Positions 54,371-64,000 of a DNA stretch of 64,000 nucleotides are shown in pieces (positions within the stretch are counted from its first letter, which is position 1; each line of letters begins with the position of its first letter). The stretch covers positions 55,095,751 to 55,159,750 of the forward strand of contig NC_133653.1 in assembly GCF_009905375.1 (NCBI RefSeq), written 5' to 3'. The notes under the pieces are model-generated. The model had not been told where the DNA came from. It made no database searches and saw only the letters and a program-made list of their open reading frames with translations. Made by a program: the position numbers and the translations under genes. The DNA comes from Apium graveolens. Taxonomy: Eukaryota > Streptophyta > Magnoliopsida > Apiales > Apiaceae.

Positions 54371-55841
54371 TAAAAATACAACTTTAATAAGAAAATAGAT
54401 ATTACTGAAAAGTTTTTCAAATAACAAAATGTACAAAGTTTTGCTCACAGTCATTTTCAAGATGCTCCTCTAGCCTGAGCAGATTTATCTAGTTCCTTGA
54501 AGGTCTGGATCTCTTTCCAAGCTTTCTGGTTATTTTCTTCAATCTGATTTTGGAACTGCCTGTGGAATTCCAGTTCATCAGATTCTGAGGGATTTAGCTT
54601 CCCTTGAATTTCCAAAAGAGTCTCATTGCTAGAGATGCTCAATTGGTCTTCTAATCTAAAAAAATATTTTCACACCTTTGTCATCCATGAACTCCATCAG
54701 GAAGTAGGGCCTTAGATGCACTCTTCTCCCTATGTAAGGGATAATTAGAGTCTTTGGAAGTGCATCTTTAGCTCTAACACTCCTTAGCTCTTCAATCTTC
54801 TTAAGTACCAATCTTCTTGCAGTAATGTTGAACCCAAAGTTCTTCTTGAAGGATTTTAATCAGTACATCTTGGCTTTCTTGAAGGATCCTGTGAAGTGGC
54901 CACTGAATCTCCTTTCCTCCTTTGTACTTGAACACTAACCTTTCAGGTAGGTTTCTGTATGCATCAATTCCTCTCATTTCATCTAGTTCATCAAGATAGA
55001 GGTTTAGATCAGAAAATTCTTTGATGTCACACAAGTACATGTAATCTCCCCTATTGACTTTGGATTGAGCTTTGACTACAGATTTGGATTTGAGAGGTGA
55101 CAACTTCACTTTCTTGACTGCTCTTGACTTTGTTCTTCTTGGCTTGCTAAGGATTGGTAGATTGAAGTCAGGAATTGGTATGTTCTCCCATTCTATTGGC
55201 TCATCCTTGGGCACAATAGGTTCACCATAAATATTACTGTAGGGATCCACCACCCTGATATCTTCAAAAACCACAGAGGGCTTTGATGCTTGAGTTGTAG
55301 ATGGTGTGGATTCCTTAGGAAATTGATCTTCCAATTCCTTGTCAACAATATCCAGTTTCCTTTTAGTTCTTTTAGCTAATTCCTTGATTCTTGGAGATTT
55401 CTTCTATTGTTCAACTTGCTTCTTTGATTCAGTAATTTCAGATGGCTGAACAGGAATTTGTTGTGATGAATTTACAGCATGTAGCTTGGCTAAGATAGCA
55501 ATTTGCTCTTTTTTCTATTTAGCCTTTTTAGCATCTAGAGCAGCTTGCTTCTTTTCCTGCTTCAATCTAGCCTTTTCTTCTCTCTTTGCTTGAGCAAATT
55601 GAGGATGTCTAGCCACCACACAAATTTCTTTCCCATTCCTGAAAATCTTGGCAATTCTCCTTTTAGAAGCTGAATCAACTGGATCTTTGTAGAAAGCAAT
55701 TGATCTTGAAAAAAGCTTCTTTTCATCAGGCTTGGTGTCTCATACACAGTATCCAAGGGGTTCTTCAATGATGATTTTGAGTAGTTCACCCTTGGTTTAA
55801 GAATTATTTCAGCCTTTGGAGATTTGATGCAATAAGGCTGT
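54371..55841 (-). pseudogene. E6, SIRE-type extra 3' ORF (C-terminal half)
   Basis: Minus strand. Reading from the G6 edge: ILKPRVNYSKSSLKNPLDTVYET (compare E4 KPKRNYPKISDKNPLDLSYET), a frameshift near 55740, HPQFAQAK-like sequence, a Lys-rich coiled-coil region with stops, VVDPYSNIYGEPIVPKDEP, then a conserved C-terminal block (DYMYLCDIKEFSDLNLYLDELDEM, RNLPERLVFKYKGGKEIQWPLHRIL). It ends after a further segment (LEFHRQFQNQIEENNQKAW) at TGA near 54457. This is the only copy in the window that shows the C-terminus. It is interrupted upstream by the G6 LTR at 55841/55842. The first ~85 bases (54371-54456) are junction sequence that I cannot assign. Confidence 0.72.
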
Positions 55842-57726
55842 TGTAACACCCCCAGATCCGGGGTCGGGGATCCGGGTCGTCACGGTCTTTCTTTCCACAA
55901 TATCAGTTAACTTACTTAATAATAAATAACCTCATGCTGTGACGCCACACTAACACACACCACAACACGTTATAGTCTCAGTGATGAAATTGAAATAAGT
56001 ACAAGTCCTTGAATCCACAATTTAAAAGTTATTACAACCCAAAATGATTAATTGATAAGTTTACAGTTAATTGCCATTATCTGCCACAAGTTATAATTAT
56101 ACATAATTAATTCCCAAAAGTAGAATGCCTGATCTAAAAATAGATCTACCTCTGCAGCTATAGCAGCTACGATATCAACAGGAAGACGCGAGACGCTTCT
56201 CACGCGCTTGCGCTGGGTCTGCTTGAGTCTGGCCATCTTTCCTAACTATTGTTGTGTGATGAAGAAATGAAGCAAGAGTGAGCATTACAGCTCGCAAGAT
56301 AATATATAGCGTAAACAATAATGCAAGTATCTAAATGGATAACTTACTAGAATCCTTTATCAAGTGTAAGGTAATTACTTACTGGATATAAGCTTAACAT
56401 GAAGATGAAGTTACCAATTACTTCACTATACTTATACCATTTTTAGAAAACTACTTGAACTACCACTATTCAAAGTATAATAGGTTTCAAAAGGTCATCC
56501 CATAGATGAGACCACAAGTTAAGACTTGAATAGATTCAATCTTTGAAATATTATTGAATGAAATGAAGTTACAAGATACTTTATTTAGTCCCGATATATA
56601 TATCCACATATATATCTCTTATACATTTCCTGGAAACCTCTGTTATGTAAAGTATGGACAGAGTTTGTAACATCCAATGATTTTTGGAAAGGAAAAGAAT
56701 TTTGGCATAAACCCAATATCTTGCTGATCAGGCAAAGATACCAATAAGTAACCATTTCTACTAGTAGATGGACGAATTCCCCACTGGTCATCATCCTGGC
56801 CGCAATAGGACCTTATGCTGGACTGCCACTCAGCCACTTTCGTATTTGATGGACTCCCACTGAGCCACTTACACTTTCATGGACGCCCACTGAGCCCATG
56901 TTGCTTATACCGACTCAATAGATGGACTTACTTCCCGAACGTTGGACTTATAGGATATCTATATCTATGTACAAGGAACCTTAGATAATTACCTCACTAA
57001 TTAACTAAGCTTGGAACTTGGATTTGAGTTTTTTCTTCCTTTGAAATGGACAAAGGCCGAGAGCTTCTTGTTGGAAGTGAAGGTCAACTTTGTAATTTTG
57101 TGTTATGAATTGTTTTGCTTGGTTCTTTTGCCTTTTGTTATGCTTAATTACCTTTTAACCATGGTAAGTTTTGCGTGGTTTATAATCAACCAACACTTTC
57201 TTCTCTTTGGTCATGCTTATGTCATCCTCCTATGTCATCTTCCCACACTTGTCCTCTTCTTGTTGGTGTGATGACATAATCATCATCAATATCTTTGATT
57301 AACTCCTAATTACTTGGCTAATGACCGCTGATCTGTTATACGGTTCGCTTAACTTTCGTTCTCGTTTATCGTTTGAGGGATCATACCCGGGATCTTATTA
57401 CTTGGGTTCCCTTAAACTTTCTCAATACATTATATTCCTTTTATGATCCTCTCTTATAATCCTTGAATTTAAATCCTTTTTATCCTGTTACCTTATACTC
57501 AATTCTTTCGGTATCTGGTGGATTTTCGGGAAAAATCAAAGTGTTCGAATTTGGATTCTGACGATCTTTACATACACTTATATACTATTAGAGTACTAAT
57601 AAGATCTCAGAATAACAATAAAAGAACCTCTACAAGTGTGGTAGGAAAAGTTTTCTTATTCAGCATAATCAGCAAAAATACTATTCATAAGGGTTATAAA
57701 AAGTTAAAAATTTTGGGGTGATTACA
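55842..57726 (-). repeat. G6 3' LTR (1885 bp)
   Basis: Plus coordinates TGTAACACCCCCAGATCCGGGG ... TTTTGGGGTGATTACA. It ends at the polypurine tract. It is shorter than the G1, G2 and G3 LTRs and a different family. A hydrophobic 86-codon + ORF at 57011-57271 is antisense to the LTR and has no family signature. Confidence 0.92.
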
Positions 57727-57740
57727 GTCTCCCCTCCTTA
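57727..57740 (-). other. G6 polypurine tract
   Basis: Minus strand TAAGGAGGGGAGAC, directly before the LTR start TGTAATCACC. Confidence 0.85.
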
Positions 57741-57759
57741 AAAGGATTCCGTCCCGGAA

Positions 57760-60700
57760 TCAGATAGAAAACAAATGGGGGTACTTTTCTAGCATTGCAC
57801 TCTCTAGTTCCCAAGTTGATTCTTCCGCATTATGATTCTGCCATAGCACTCTGACTAGCTTGATCACTTTGTTCAGAAGCACCTGCTCCTTCTTATCCAT
57901 AATCTTTACTGGTTTCTCCACGTAAGTCAGATCTGGTTACATATCCACCTGCTCGTACTCCACTATGTGTCTGGCATCCCGATGATACTTCCTTAGCATT
58001 GACACATGTAATACATTATGAACTTGTTGTAGGTTCGGGGGTAAGGCTAGCTCGTAAGCTAACTTCCCAATCCGTCTTAGTATCTCAAAAGGTCCAACGT
58101 ATCTTGGGCTTAGTTTCCCTTTCTTTCCGAACCTCATTAATCCCTTTCAAGGGGATACTTTTAGCAGTACTAAGTTTCCTACTTCATACTCCTTGTCCTT
58201 TCGGGCTAGGTCTGCATATTTCTTTTGTCTGTCTTGGGCTGCTACCAGCCGTCCTCTGATGAGATCCACTATGTCTTTGGTCCTTTGGACCACTTCGGGT
58301 CCGAGCATCTTCCGCTCTCCTACTTCATCCCAGTATAAGGGAGATCGACACTTTCTTCCGTACAGGGCCTCATAAGGCGGCATTCCGATGCTGGCATGAA
58401 AGCTATTGTTATAAGAAAAATCGATCAACGGCAAGTGATCATCCCAACTTCCTTTATAGTCTATTGCACAGACTCTCAACATATCCTCTAGTGTCTGGAT
58501 GGTCCTTTCACTCTGCCCATCCGTTTGGGGATGGTAAGCGGTACTCATGTTTAATTTGGTCCCCGCACATTCCTGAAAGCTCCTCCAAAATCTGAAGTTG
58601 AACCTGGGGTCTCGGTCTGAGACAATGGACGCTGGGACTCCATATCGCGTCACTATTTCCTTAAGGTAAATGTCCACCAGTCTATCGACTGTGTATCTCT
58701 CATTGATAGGAATGAAATGAGATGACTTTGTCAGTCGGTCTATAATCACCCATATGGCATCATGGTTAGCTTTCGTCCTTGGTAAGCCGACAGCAAAATC
58801 CATGGCTATTTGTTCCCATTTCCATTCGGGTATCTCCAGGGGTCGTAAAAGTCCACTGGGTCTCTGGTGCTCTGCCTTTACTCTTTGGCAAGTCAAACAT
58901 TTGCTTACCCATTCTGCTACGTCCCTCTTCATGTTGGGCCACCAGTAATACTCCTTCAAATCCCTATACATCTTGGTGCTTCCTAGGTGAATGAAATACC
59001 TTGAACTATGGCTTTCATCCAAAATCTCGTCTTTAAGCTCTTGAACGTTCGGAACCCAAATCCGGTAGGAGTACCTCATTATCCCTTAATAATCTCTCTC
59101 AGTATGGATCTCTTCTCCAGTCATTGACTCTTTGCCTTCATTCATTACTTTCTCTTGGCACAATTTAATCATTTCCAATAACTCTGGCTGCATCGAGATC
59201 TCAAACAGCTTTTCAGTTCCGGCTCCGGTTACCTTTACTTCTATTTCCATTCTCTCGAAATCCCTTATCAATTCCTCCGAAGTCATTATCATTTTGAGTC
59301 TTTCCTTCCTGCTAAGGGCATCAGCCACCACATTGGCTTTCCATGGATGATAAAGAATCTCACAATCATAGTCCTTGATTAGTTCTAACCATCTCCTCTA
59401 GCGCATGTTGAGCTCTTTCTGCATAAATATGTACTTGAGGCTCTTATGGTCTGTGAAAATCTCGCACTTCTCTCCATACAAGTAGTGCCTCCAAATTTTT
59501 AAGGCAAAAACTATTGCCGCGAGCTCAAGGTCATGAGTAGGATATCTAATCTCGTATTCCTTCAGTTGTCTCGACGTATAGGTAATCACCTTACCGTGCT
59601 GCATAAGCACACACCCTAATCCTTTGTGCGACGTGTCACTAAATATCACAAAATCTCCTTTTCCGTCTGTCAATGCCAATACCGGGGCCGTTACCAACCT
59701 TTTCTTTAATTCTTGAAAACTGTTCTCGCATTTTTCCGTCCATTCAAACTTCTCTGTCTTATGAGTAAGTCGTGTCAAAGGGATTGCGATCTTCGCAAAG
59801 TCCTGTAAAAATCTACGATAGTAGCCGACCAATCCTATGAAACTTCTTACCTCTGTGGGTGTGGTTGGCCTTTCCCAATTTGAGACCGCCTCTATCTTGG
59901 AGGGGTTGACCAATACTCCTTCTTTATTGATCACGTGTCCTAAAAACTGTACTTCATTCCGCCAGAATTCACACTTCGAGAATTTGGCAAATAACTGTTC
60001 CTCTCTGAGTATTCCTAGAGCTATCCTCAAATGCTCTGCATGTTCTGCCTCGGTCCTTGAGTAGATTAAAATATCATCGATAAAAACTATCACACACTTG
60101 TCCAAGTACTTCTTGAATACTCTGTTCATTAAATCCATGAAAGCCGCTGGGGTGTTGGTTAATCCAAAGGACATTACCAAGAACTCATAGTGCCCATACC
60201 TGGTACGGAATGCGGTCTTGGGAATATCTTCGGGTTTAATCTTAAGTTGGTGATATCCAGTTCTCAGGTCAATCTTGGAAAAATAAACAACATCCTTTAG
60301 CTGATCGAACAGATCGTCTATTCTTGGTAACGGGTACCTGTTCTTTATGGTTAGCTTGTTCAACTCTCGGTAGTCGATGCACAGCCTTATGCTCCCATCT
60401 TTCTTCTTGACAAATAACACTGGTGCTCCCCACAGAGACACACTGGGTCTTATCATACCCTTATCCAAAAGTTCCTGCAATTGGGTAGCTAATTCCTTCA
60501 TTTCTAATGGGGCTAACCGGTAAGGTGCTTTTGAAACTGGCGCCGTCCCTGGGGCCAACTCAATAGAAAATTCAATCACTCTATCGGGTGGTAATCCCGG
60601 AAGGTCTTGTGGGAATACATCTTTAAATTCGTTGACTACCGGAATATCTTGTAAGTTGGGCACCTCCTTCTGCGTGTCTACCACATAGGCTATGTAAGCC

Positions 60701-62469
60701 TCATTTCCTTTTCGTAGCATCTTATTGGCCTGGGCCATGGTCAAAAATTTCTGCGTCTGCCTCTTTCCTTTAAATATGACTTCTTTCTTCCCTGGGATAT
60801 TCAACTTAACTTTCTTCCCCTTACAGTCTATCTGAGCATCATTGCTAGATAGCCAGTCCATTCCTAAAATTATATCAAACTCCCCTAATTTAAAAGGAAT
60901 CAGATCAACACTAAAAGATTGTTCCCCTATGCCTAACTCACAGGCGGGGTGAATCTGGTTAACATGAATAATTTCATGGTTGGCTATTTCTACTTGTAAG
61001 GGTTCTATCAAGGGTTCAGCCTTAAGTCTTAATTTATGTGCAAAGTCCTTTGATATAAAAGATTTAGTTGCTCCAGAATCAAATAAAACATTTGCACTGA
61101 CTGAATTTAGAGAAAGGGTACCTGCTATCACATCTGAGTCTTTCATAGCATCTTGGACTGTCATGTTGAAAGTCCTCTCAGTAGGTGGCTTATTGGAGGC
61201 AGCCCTGCTGGCCCCCGAAGCTGTTGGTTTGTTCATTGGGCATTCCCTCTTCCAATGACCCGGGCGTCCGCACTGATGACAAGTGGTGGTTGGAATGACA
61301 ACAGGGGTTGATGAAGGGCACTTAGTTGAATAGTGACCCTCTCGACCGCACTTAAAGCAGGTTACTGGCTTTCCTTTACACTCCCCAGTATGCATTCTTC
61401 CACAAGTGTTACAGGCTGGAAATGGGGGTCGAGACTGGTTGGAATAGGACATTCTTGACTTCTGGCCGCTCTGGCTCACATTCACACTCATTGGCCGCTT
61501 AAACCCAGTGTTCTTTCCCGGTAGGGACACTGATCCTCTATTAACTCTAGTTGGGAAGCTCCCTCCTGCGGAACCTCCACCCATGCTTATACTTTTCCTC
61601 TTTATTCCCTTCTTCTCTCTTTCCTTCTGCATCTGTTCACTTCCGGCTTCTACAATTGTTGCCTTTTGCACCAGAGTGACATAATCAGTAAGCTCAAGGA
61701 TTGCCACCCTATTCTGAATCCACGGTTTCAGTCCTTGCTGAAACCTCCTAGCTTTCTTTTCCTCGATGCTCACAAACTCCGGCACAAACCTTGATAACTC
61801 AGTAAATTTTGCTTCGTACTCTGCTACAGATAAGTTATTCTGCTTTAGCTCCAAGAACTTGAGCTCCATCTGGTTCTCCATAAACCTCAAGAAATACTTT
61901 CCCAAAAACAACTGACTGAATCTCTCCCAGGTTATAATAGCATCTGTCTCCATGTTTTTCTTGGCCTCCCACCAGTAGTTAGCCTCTCCTTTCAGAAGGT
62001 AGGTAGCAAATACAGTCTTCTGTGCCTAATCGGTACTCAAAATCTCAAAGGATTTCTCCATTTCCTTTAGCCACGCCCTTGCCTCAACTGGGTCGGCTGA
62101 TCCGTGGAACTCAGGGGGCTTGAGGGACTTGAAAGCCCTGAAAGAGTTTGCCACAACATTGTTATTTCCTTGAGGGGGTGGGTTGGGTTGACGTTCCAAG
62201 TTCTGCCTTAGTAGTTGCATGAACTGTCCCATGGGATCCATGCCTGGGTTTGGTACTTGTTGCTCAACCTCAGTCTCTCCTCCTTCAGCCTCTATCTCAA
62301 ATCTTTCAACATCATATGTTTCCTCCTTCTCTTCATACAGGGAGTCATCCTGTTCAATATAATCCTCGTCTTCTTCTTCACTGTGTTCTTCATTCCTACC
62401 ATCCTGGTTATGGCTTCCCTGGTCCTCAGATCCAGGGTTCGCCCTAGTTCCAATCTTTCTTGGCAGCAT
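57760..62469 (-). pseudogene. G6 gag-pro-pol polyprotein (1570 codons, five nonsense codons, no frameshift)
   Basis: Minus strand, ATG at 62467-62469, TGA at 57760-57762. Order: acidic N-terminus; capsid ([32 protein letters not shown]); knuckles [14 protein letters not shown] and [14 protein letters not shown] near 61230-61350; protease [15 protein letters not shown] near 61060; RT with [24 protein letters not shown] and catalytic FIDDILIY near 60075; RNase H ([33 protein letters not shown]); integrase zinc part, MDFAVGLP, VSDRDPRF, GQSERTIQTLE (complete DDE); YVGPFEILRR; chromodomain-like STWELESAMLEKYP. Stops: 62026 TAG, 59398 TAG, 59086 TAA, 58147 TGA (Trp position), 57937 TAA. The frame is otherwise intact throughout. 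Confidence 0.95.
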
Positions 62470-62868
62470 GATACTGATAAATATTTGGGAAATTCAACGT
62501 TAGGTCATAATCATACATAAAATTGTGCCTTGAACAGTTCTATAATGGGGAGAATGTATCTCACAATTCTATTATATTATGACAGTTCTAATAAGAAGTG
62601 CAGTAATAATAATGATAAAAATAGTGATCTCTTCACTAAGGAACTGAACTGAAAGGAAACAAATATATACATAATGCGAGAAATACATAGTTTGATATGG
62701 TCAAAAGTACAACAGTTCTACAACCATCTGCCCAAAAGTGATACACAAGAGTCTATCTGTCTAGTCAGAGAAAGGGATGCTATATACAAGTCAACTATCC
62801 TGGAAAATTGGCTCTTACTATGACCTCGACTAACTAGACGACTAGACTACCCCATCACTGGTCCTGAA
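62470..62868 (-). other. G6 linker between leader ORF and gag
   Basis: About 400 bases, AT-rich, without a gene; it corresponds to the G3 linker 26109-26567. Confidence 0.65.
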
Positions 62869-63551
62869 TCACACACCGGAGCGGGTCAGCTCCCACACCC
62901 TTTCCATCGCACGACGGAAGATGTAGTCAGCCTGCCTCCTAGAGATCCTGCCGTGCCTGTCCCCCTGGAGTGATCGGAGTCTCACACGGGCCGTGAGCTC
63001 TATCCCATTCAGCTCCCTTCTCAGGGATCGGGGTATGGTAGCTCTATCCTCATAAGATCGGGCGTACCGAACAGCCTTCTCCACCTCCAACTCCCTCCTG
63101 ACCTCATCCAGCCGGGCCTCAGCAACAACCACTCGAGTCCTCAGTACATCCTGAACATAGCCGTGAGTTAACAAAGACTACCTATGGGCAGGGTCGAGAG
63201 GTGGTGAATCCGGAGCCGCTGGGGGTGCCTCCTCGGTCTGCCTAGGCTCGGGAGTATGGGTCTCAGAGCTGTCATCATAGGGTCTCCAAGATAGTGGTGC
63301 AGGGGTAGGAGCTCTGACCACCGGGAGTGAGGGTAAAGGGGTACCAGTGTACTCTACCATAGCTCCACATGCTCCTCAGCTACTAGGACCTCATCCGGGT
63401 CCTCCTCATCTGAACTCGCAATAACCTCCGTCTCTGAATCCTCTGAGGGGTCCTCCTCCTCCTCCATCTCAGGCTCCTCCTGATCCTCGGCTTCTAGCAG
63501 TGCCTCATCATGCTCACGCTCGAACATCTCTGGGTCCTCTATCTCATGTGC
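62869..63551 (-). pseudogene. G6 leader ORF (acidic, proline-rich, coiled-coil; broken)
   Basis: Minus strand, between primer site and gag. 63551-63361 encodes a strongly acidic segment (EALLEAEDQEEPEMEEEED, SSDEEDPDE). After a one-base shift near 63360 the reading becomes proline-rich (YTGTPLPSLPVVRAPTPAP, EEAPPAAPDSPP). TAG at 63178-63180 is followed in the same frame by a charged helical part (VVVAEARLDEVRRELEVEKAV, RVRLRSLQGD) and a C-terminus FRRAMERVWELTRSG, ending at 62869. The layout and the C-terminal pattern match the intact G3 leader ORF. The function is unknown. The start codon is unclear; the first Met of the acidic part is near 63523. Confidence 0.65.
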
Positions 63552-63723
63552 CTACACATTAAACGGGCTAAGTTACTATCATGATACTTATAAGGGTTCC
63601 CGTAAGGGTTTTAACTGTCAGTGCTACTTTAAGTAGTCCGACTATGAACTTGGCATGAGTTCTTAGTATCTTTGTGAGTTTATTATTATATTGTCGCATC
63701 ATCTCTGAGGTTTATAACGTTTA

Positions 63724-63735
63724 GCTCTGATACCA
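63724..63735 (-). other. G6 primer binding site (tRNA-Met type)
   Basis: Minus strand TGGTATCAGAGC, four bases from the LTR start. Confidence 0.92.
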
Positions 63736-63739
63736 TTTC

Positions 63740-64000
63740 TGTAACACCCCCAGAACCGGGGTCGGGGATCCGGGTCGTCACGGTCTTTCTTTCCACAATA
63801 TCACTTAATTTTATTTATAATAAATAACCTTATGTTGTGACCCCACACTAACACACACCACAACACGTTATAGTCTCAGAGATGAAATTGAAATAAGTAC
63901 AAGTCCTTGAATCCACAATTTAAAAGTTATTACAACCCAAAATGATTACTTGATAAGTTTACAGTTAATTTCCATTATCTGCCAAAAGTTATAATTATAC
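63740..64000 (-). repeat. G6 5' LTR, partial (runs off the window)
   Basis: TGTAACACCCCCAGAACCGGGG and the following 240 bases match the inner end of the 3' LTR at 55842 with about 5% difference. The remaining ~1.6 kb is beyond the window. Confidence 0.95.

Larger units (their letters stand above)
55842..64000 (-). mobile_element. G6, nearly complete Ty3/gypsy chromovirus
   Basis: Minus strand: 5' LTR from 63740 off the right end, primer site 63724-63735, leader ORF, gag-pol in one frame (62469-57760), polypurine tract 57727-57740, 3' LTR 55842-57726. In the 261 bases where both LTRs can be compared they differ at about 13 positions (5%), so this insertion is clearly older than At1. It sits in the E6 ORF, with GCTGT (55837-55841) as one flank. 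Confidence 0.92.

Noticed and set aside
57011..57271. Hydrophobic 86-codon ORF resembling a small membrane protein
   Set aside because: It lies antisense within the G6 LTR in T-rich DNA, which by itself yields Leu/Phe/Val-rich readings; no conserved partner.

Overview
This window looks like repeat-dense heterochromatin from a plant nuclear genome. It is AT-rich and made almost entirely of LTR retrotransposons nested in, truncated by or fused to one another. I found no intact host gene, no tRNA or rRNA gene and nothing bacterial. The families (Ty3/gypsy chromoviruses with a C-terminal chromodomain-like region, an Athila element, and SIRE-like Ty1/copia elements with an extra 3' ORF) point to a eudicot. 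The LTR types remind me of Apiaceae, but that is a weak impression and not shown by the sequence.

Layout, with my element names: G1, 3' end of a + gypsy (1-4066, 3.3 kb LTR). E1, a fragment of a SIRE extra ORF (4067-4326, -). S1, a truncated SIRE LTR (4327-4725). G2, leader, primer site and 2.9 kb LTR of a - gypsy (4726-8044). E2, a long SIRE extra-ORF pseudogene (8045-9854, -) with its upstream linker (to about 10797). H1, a PIF/Harbinger-type ORF1 fragment (10798-11214, -). An unassigned AT-rich stretch (11215-13066). S2, a + SIRE element (13067-21950) carrying a 1664-bp solo LTR, L1 (17174-18837). G3, a + gypsy (21951-28953) fused to gag of another + gypsy, G4 (28954-30220). S3, a - SIRE element (30222-36284) truncated in its RT. 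E4, another extra-ORF fragment (36285-37939, -). G5, a - gypsy (37940-54370) interrupted by the complete Athila element At1 (40643-52196, duplication GGTTT) and by the SIRE solo LTR S5 (53190-54239). E6, another extra-ORF fragment (54430-55841, -). G6, a nearly complete - gypsy (55842 to beyond the window end).

The genes are retrotransposon machinery: gag (capsid and nucleocapsid), protease, reverse transcriptase, RNase H and integrase, plus extra ORFs of unknown function. The extras are a leader ORF before gag in gypsy elements, ORF2 in Athila, and a long 3' coiled-coil ORF in SIRE. Every coding region is broken by nonsense codons, frameshifts, deletions or insertions. G6 (one frame, five stops) and At1 (about 1% LTR divergence, one stop in gag-pol, one 299-bp tandem duplication, one stop in ORF2) are the best preserved.

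The most interesting structures are: sequence modules shared between an element's LTR and the linker just upstream of its 3' ORF (seen independently in Athila and SIRE); a duplicated polypurine tract plus hairpin in At1; the gypsy leader ORF; the concentration of insertion edges inside the SIRE extra ORF; and a templated 27-bp repeat at a break junction.
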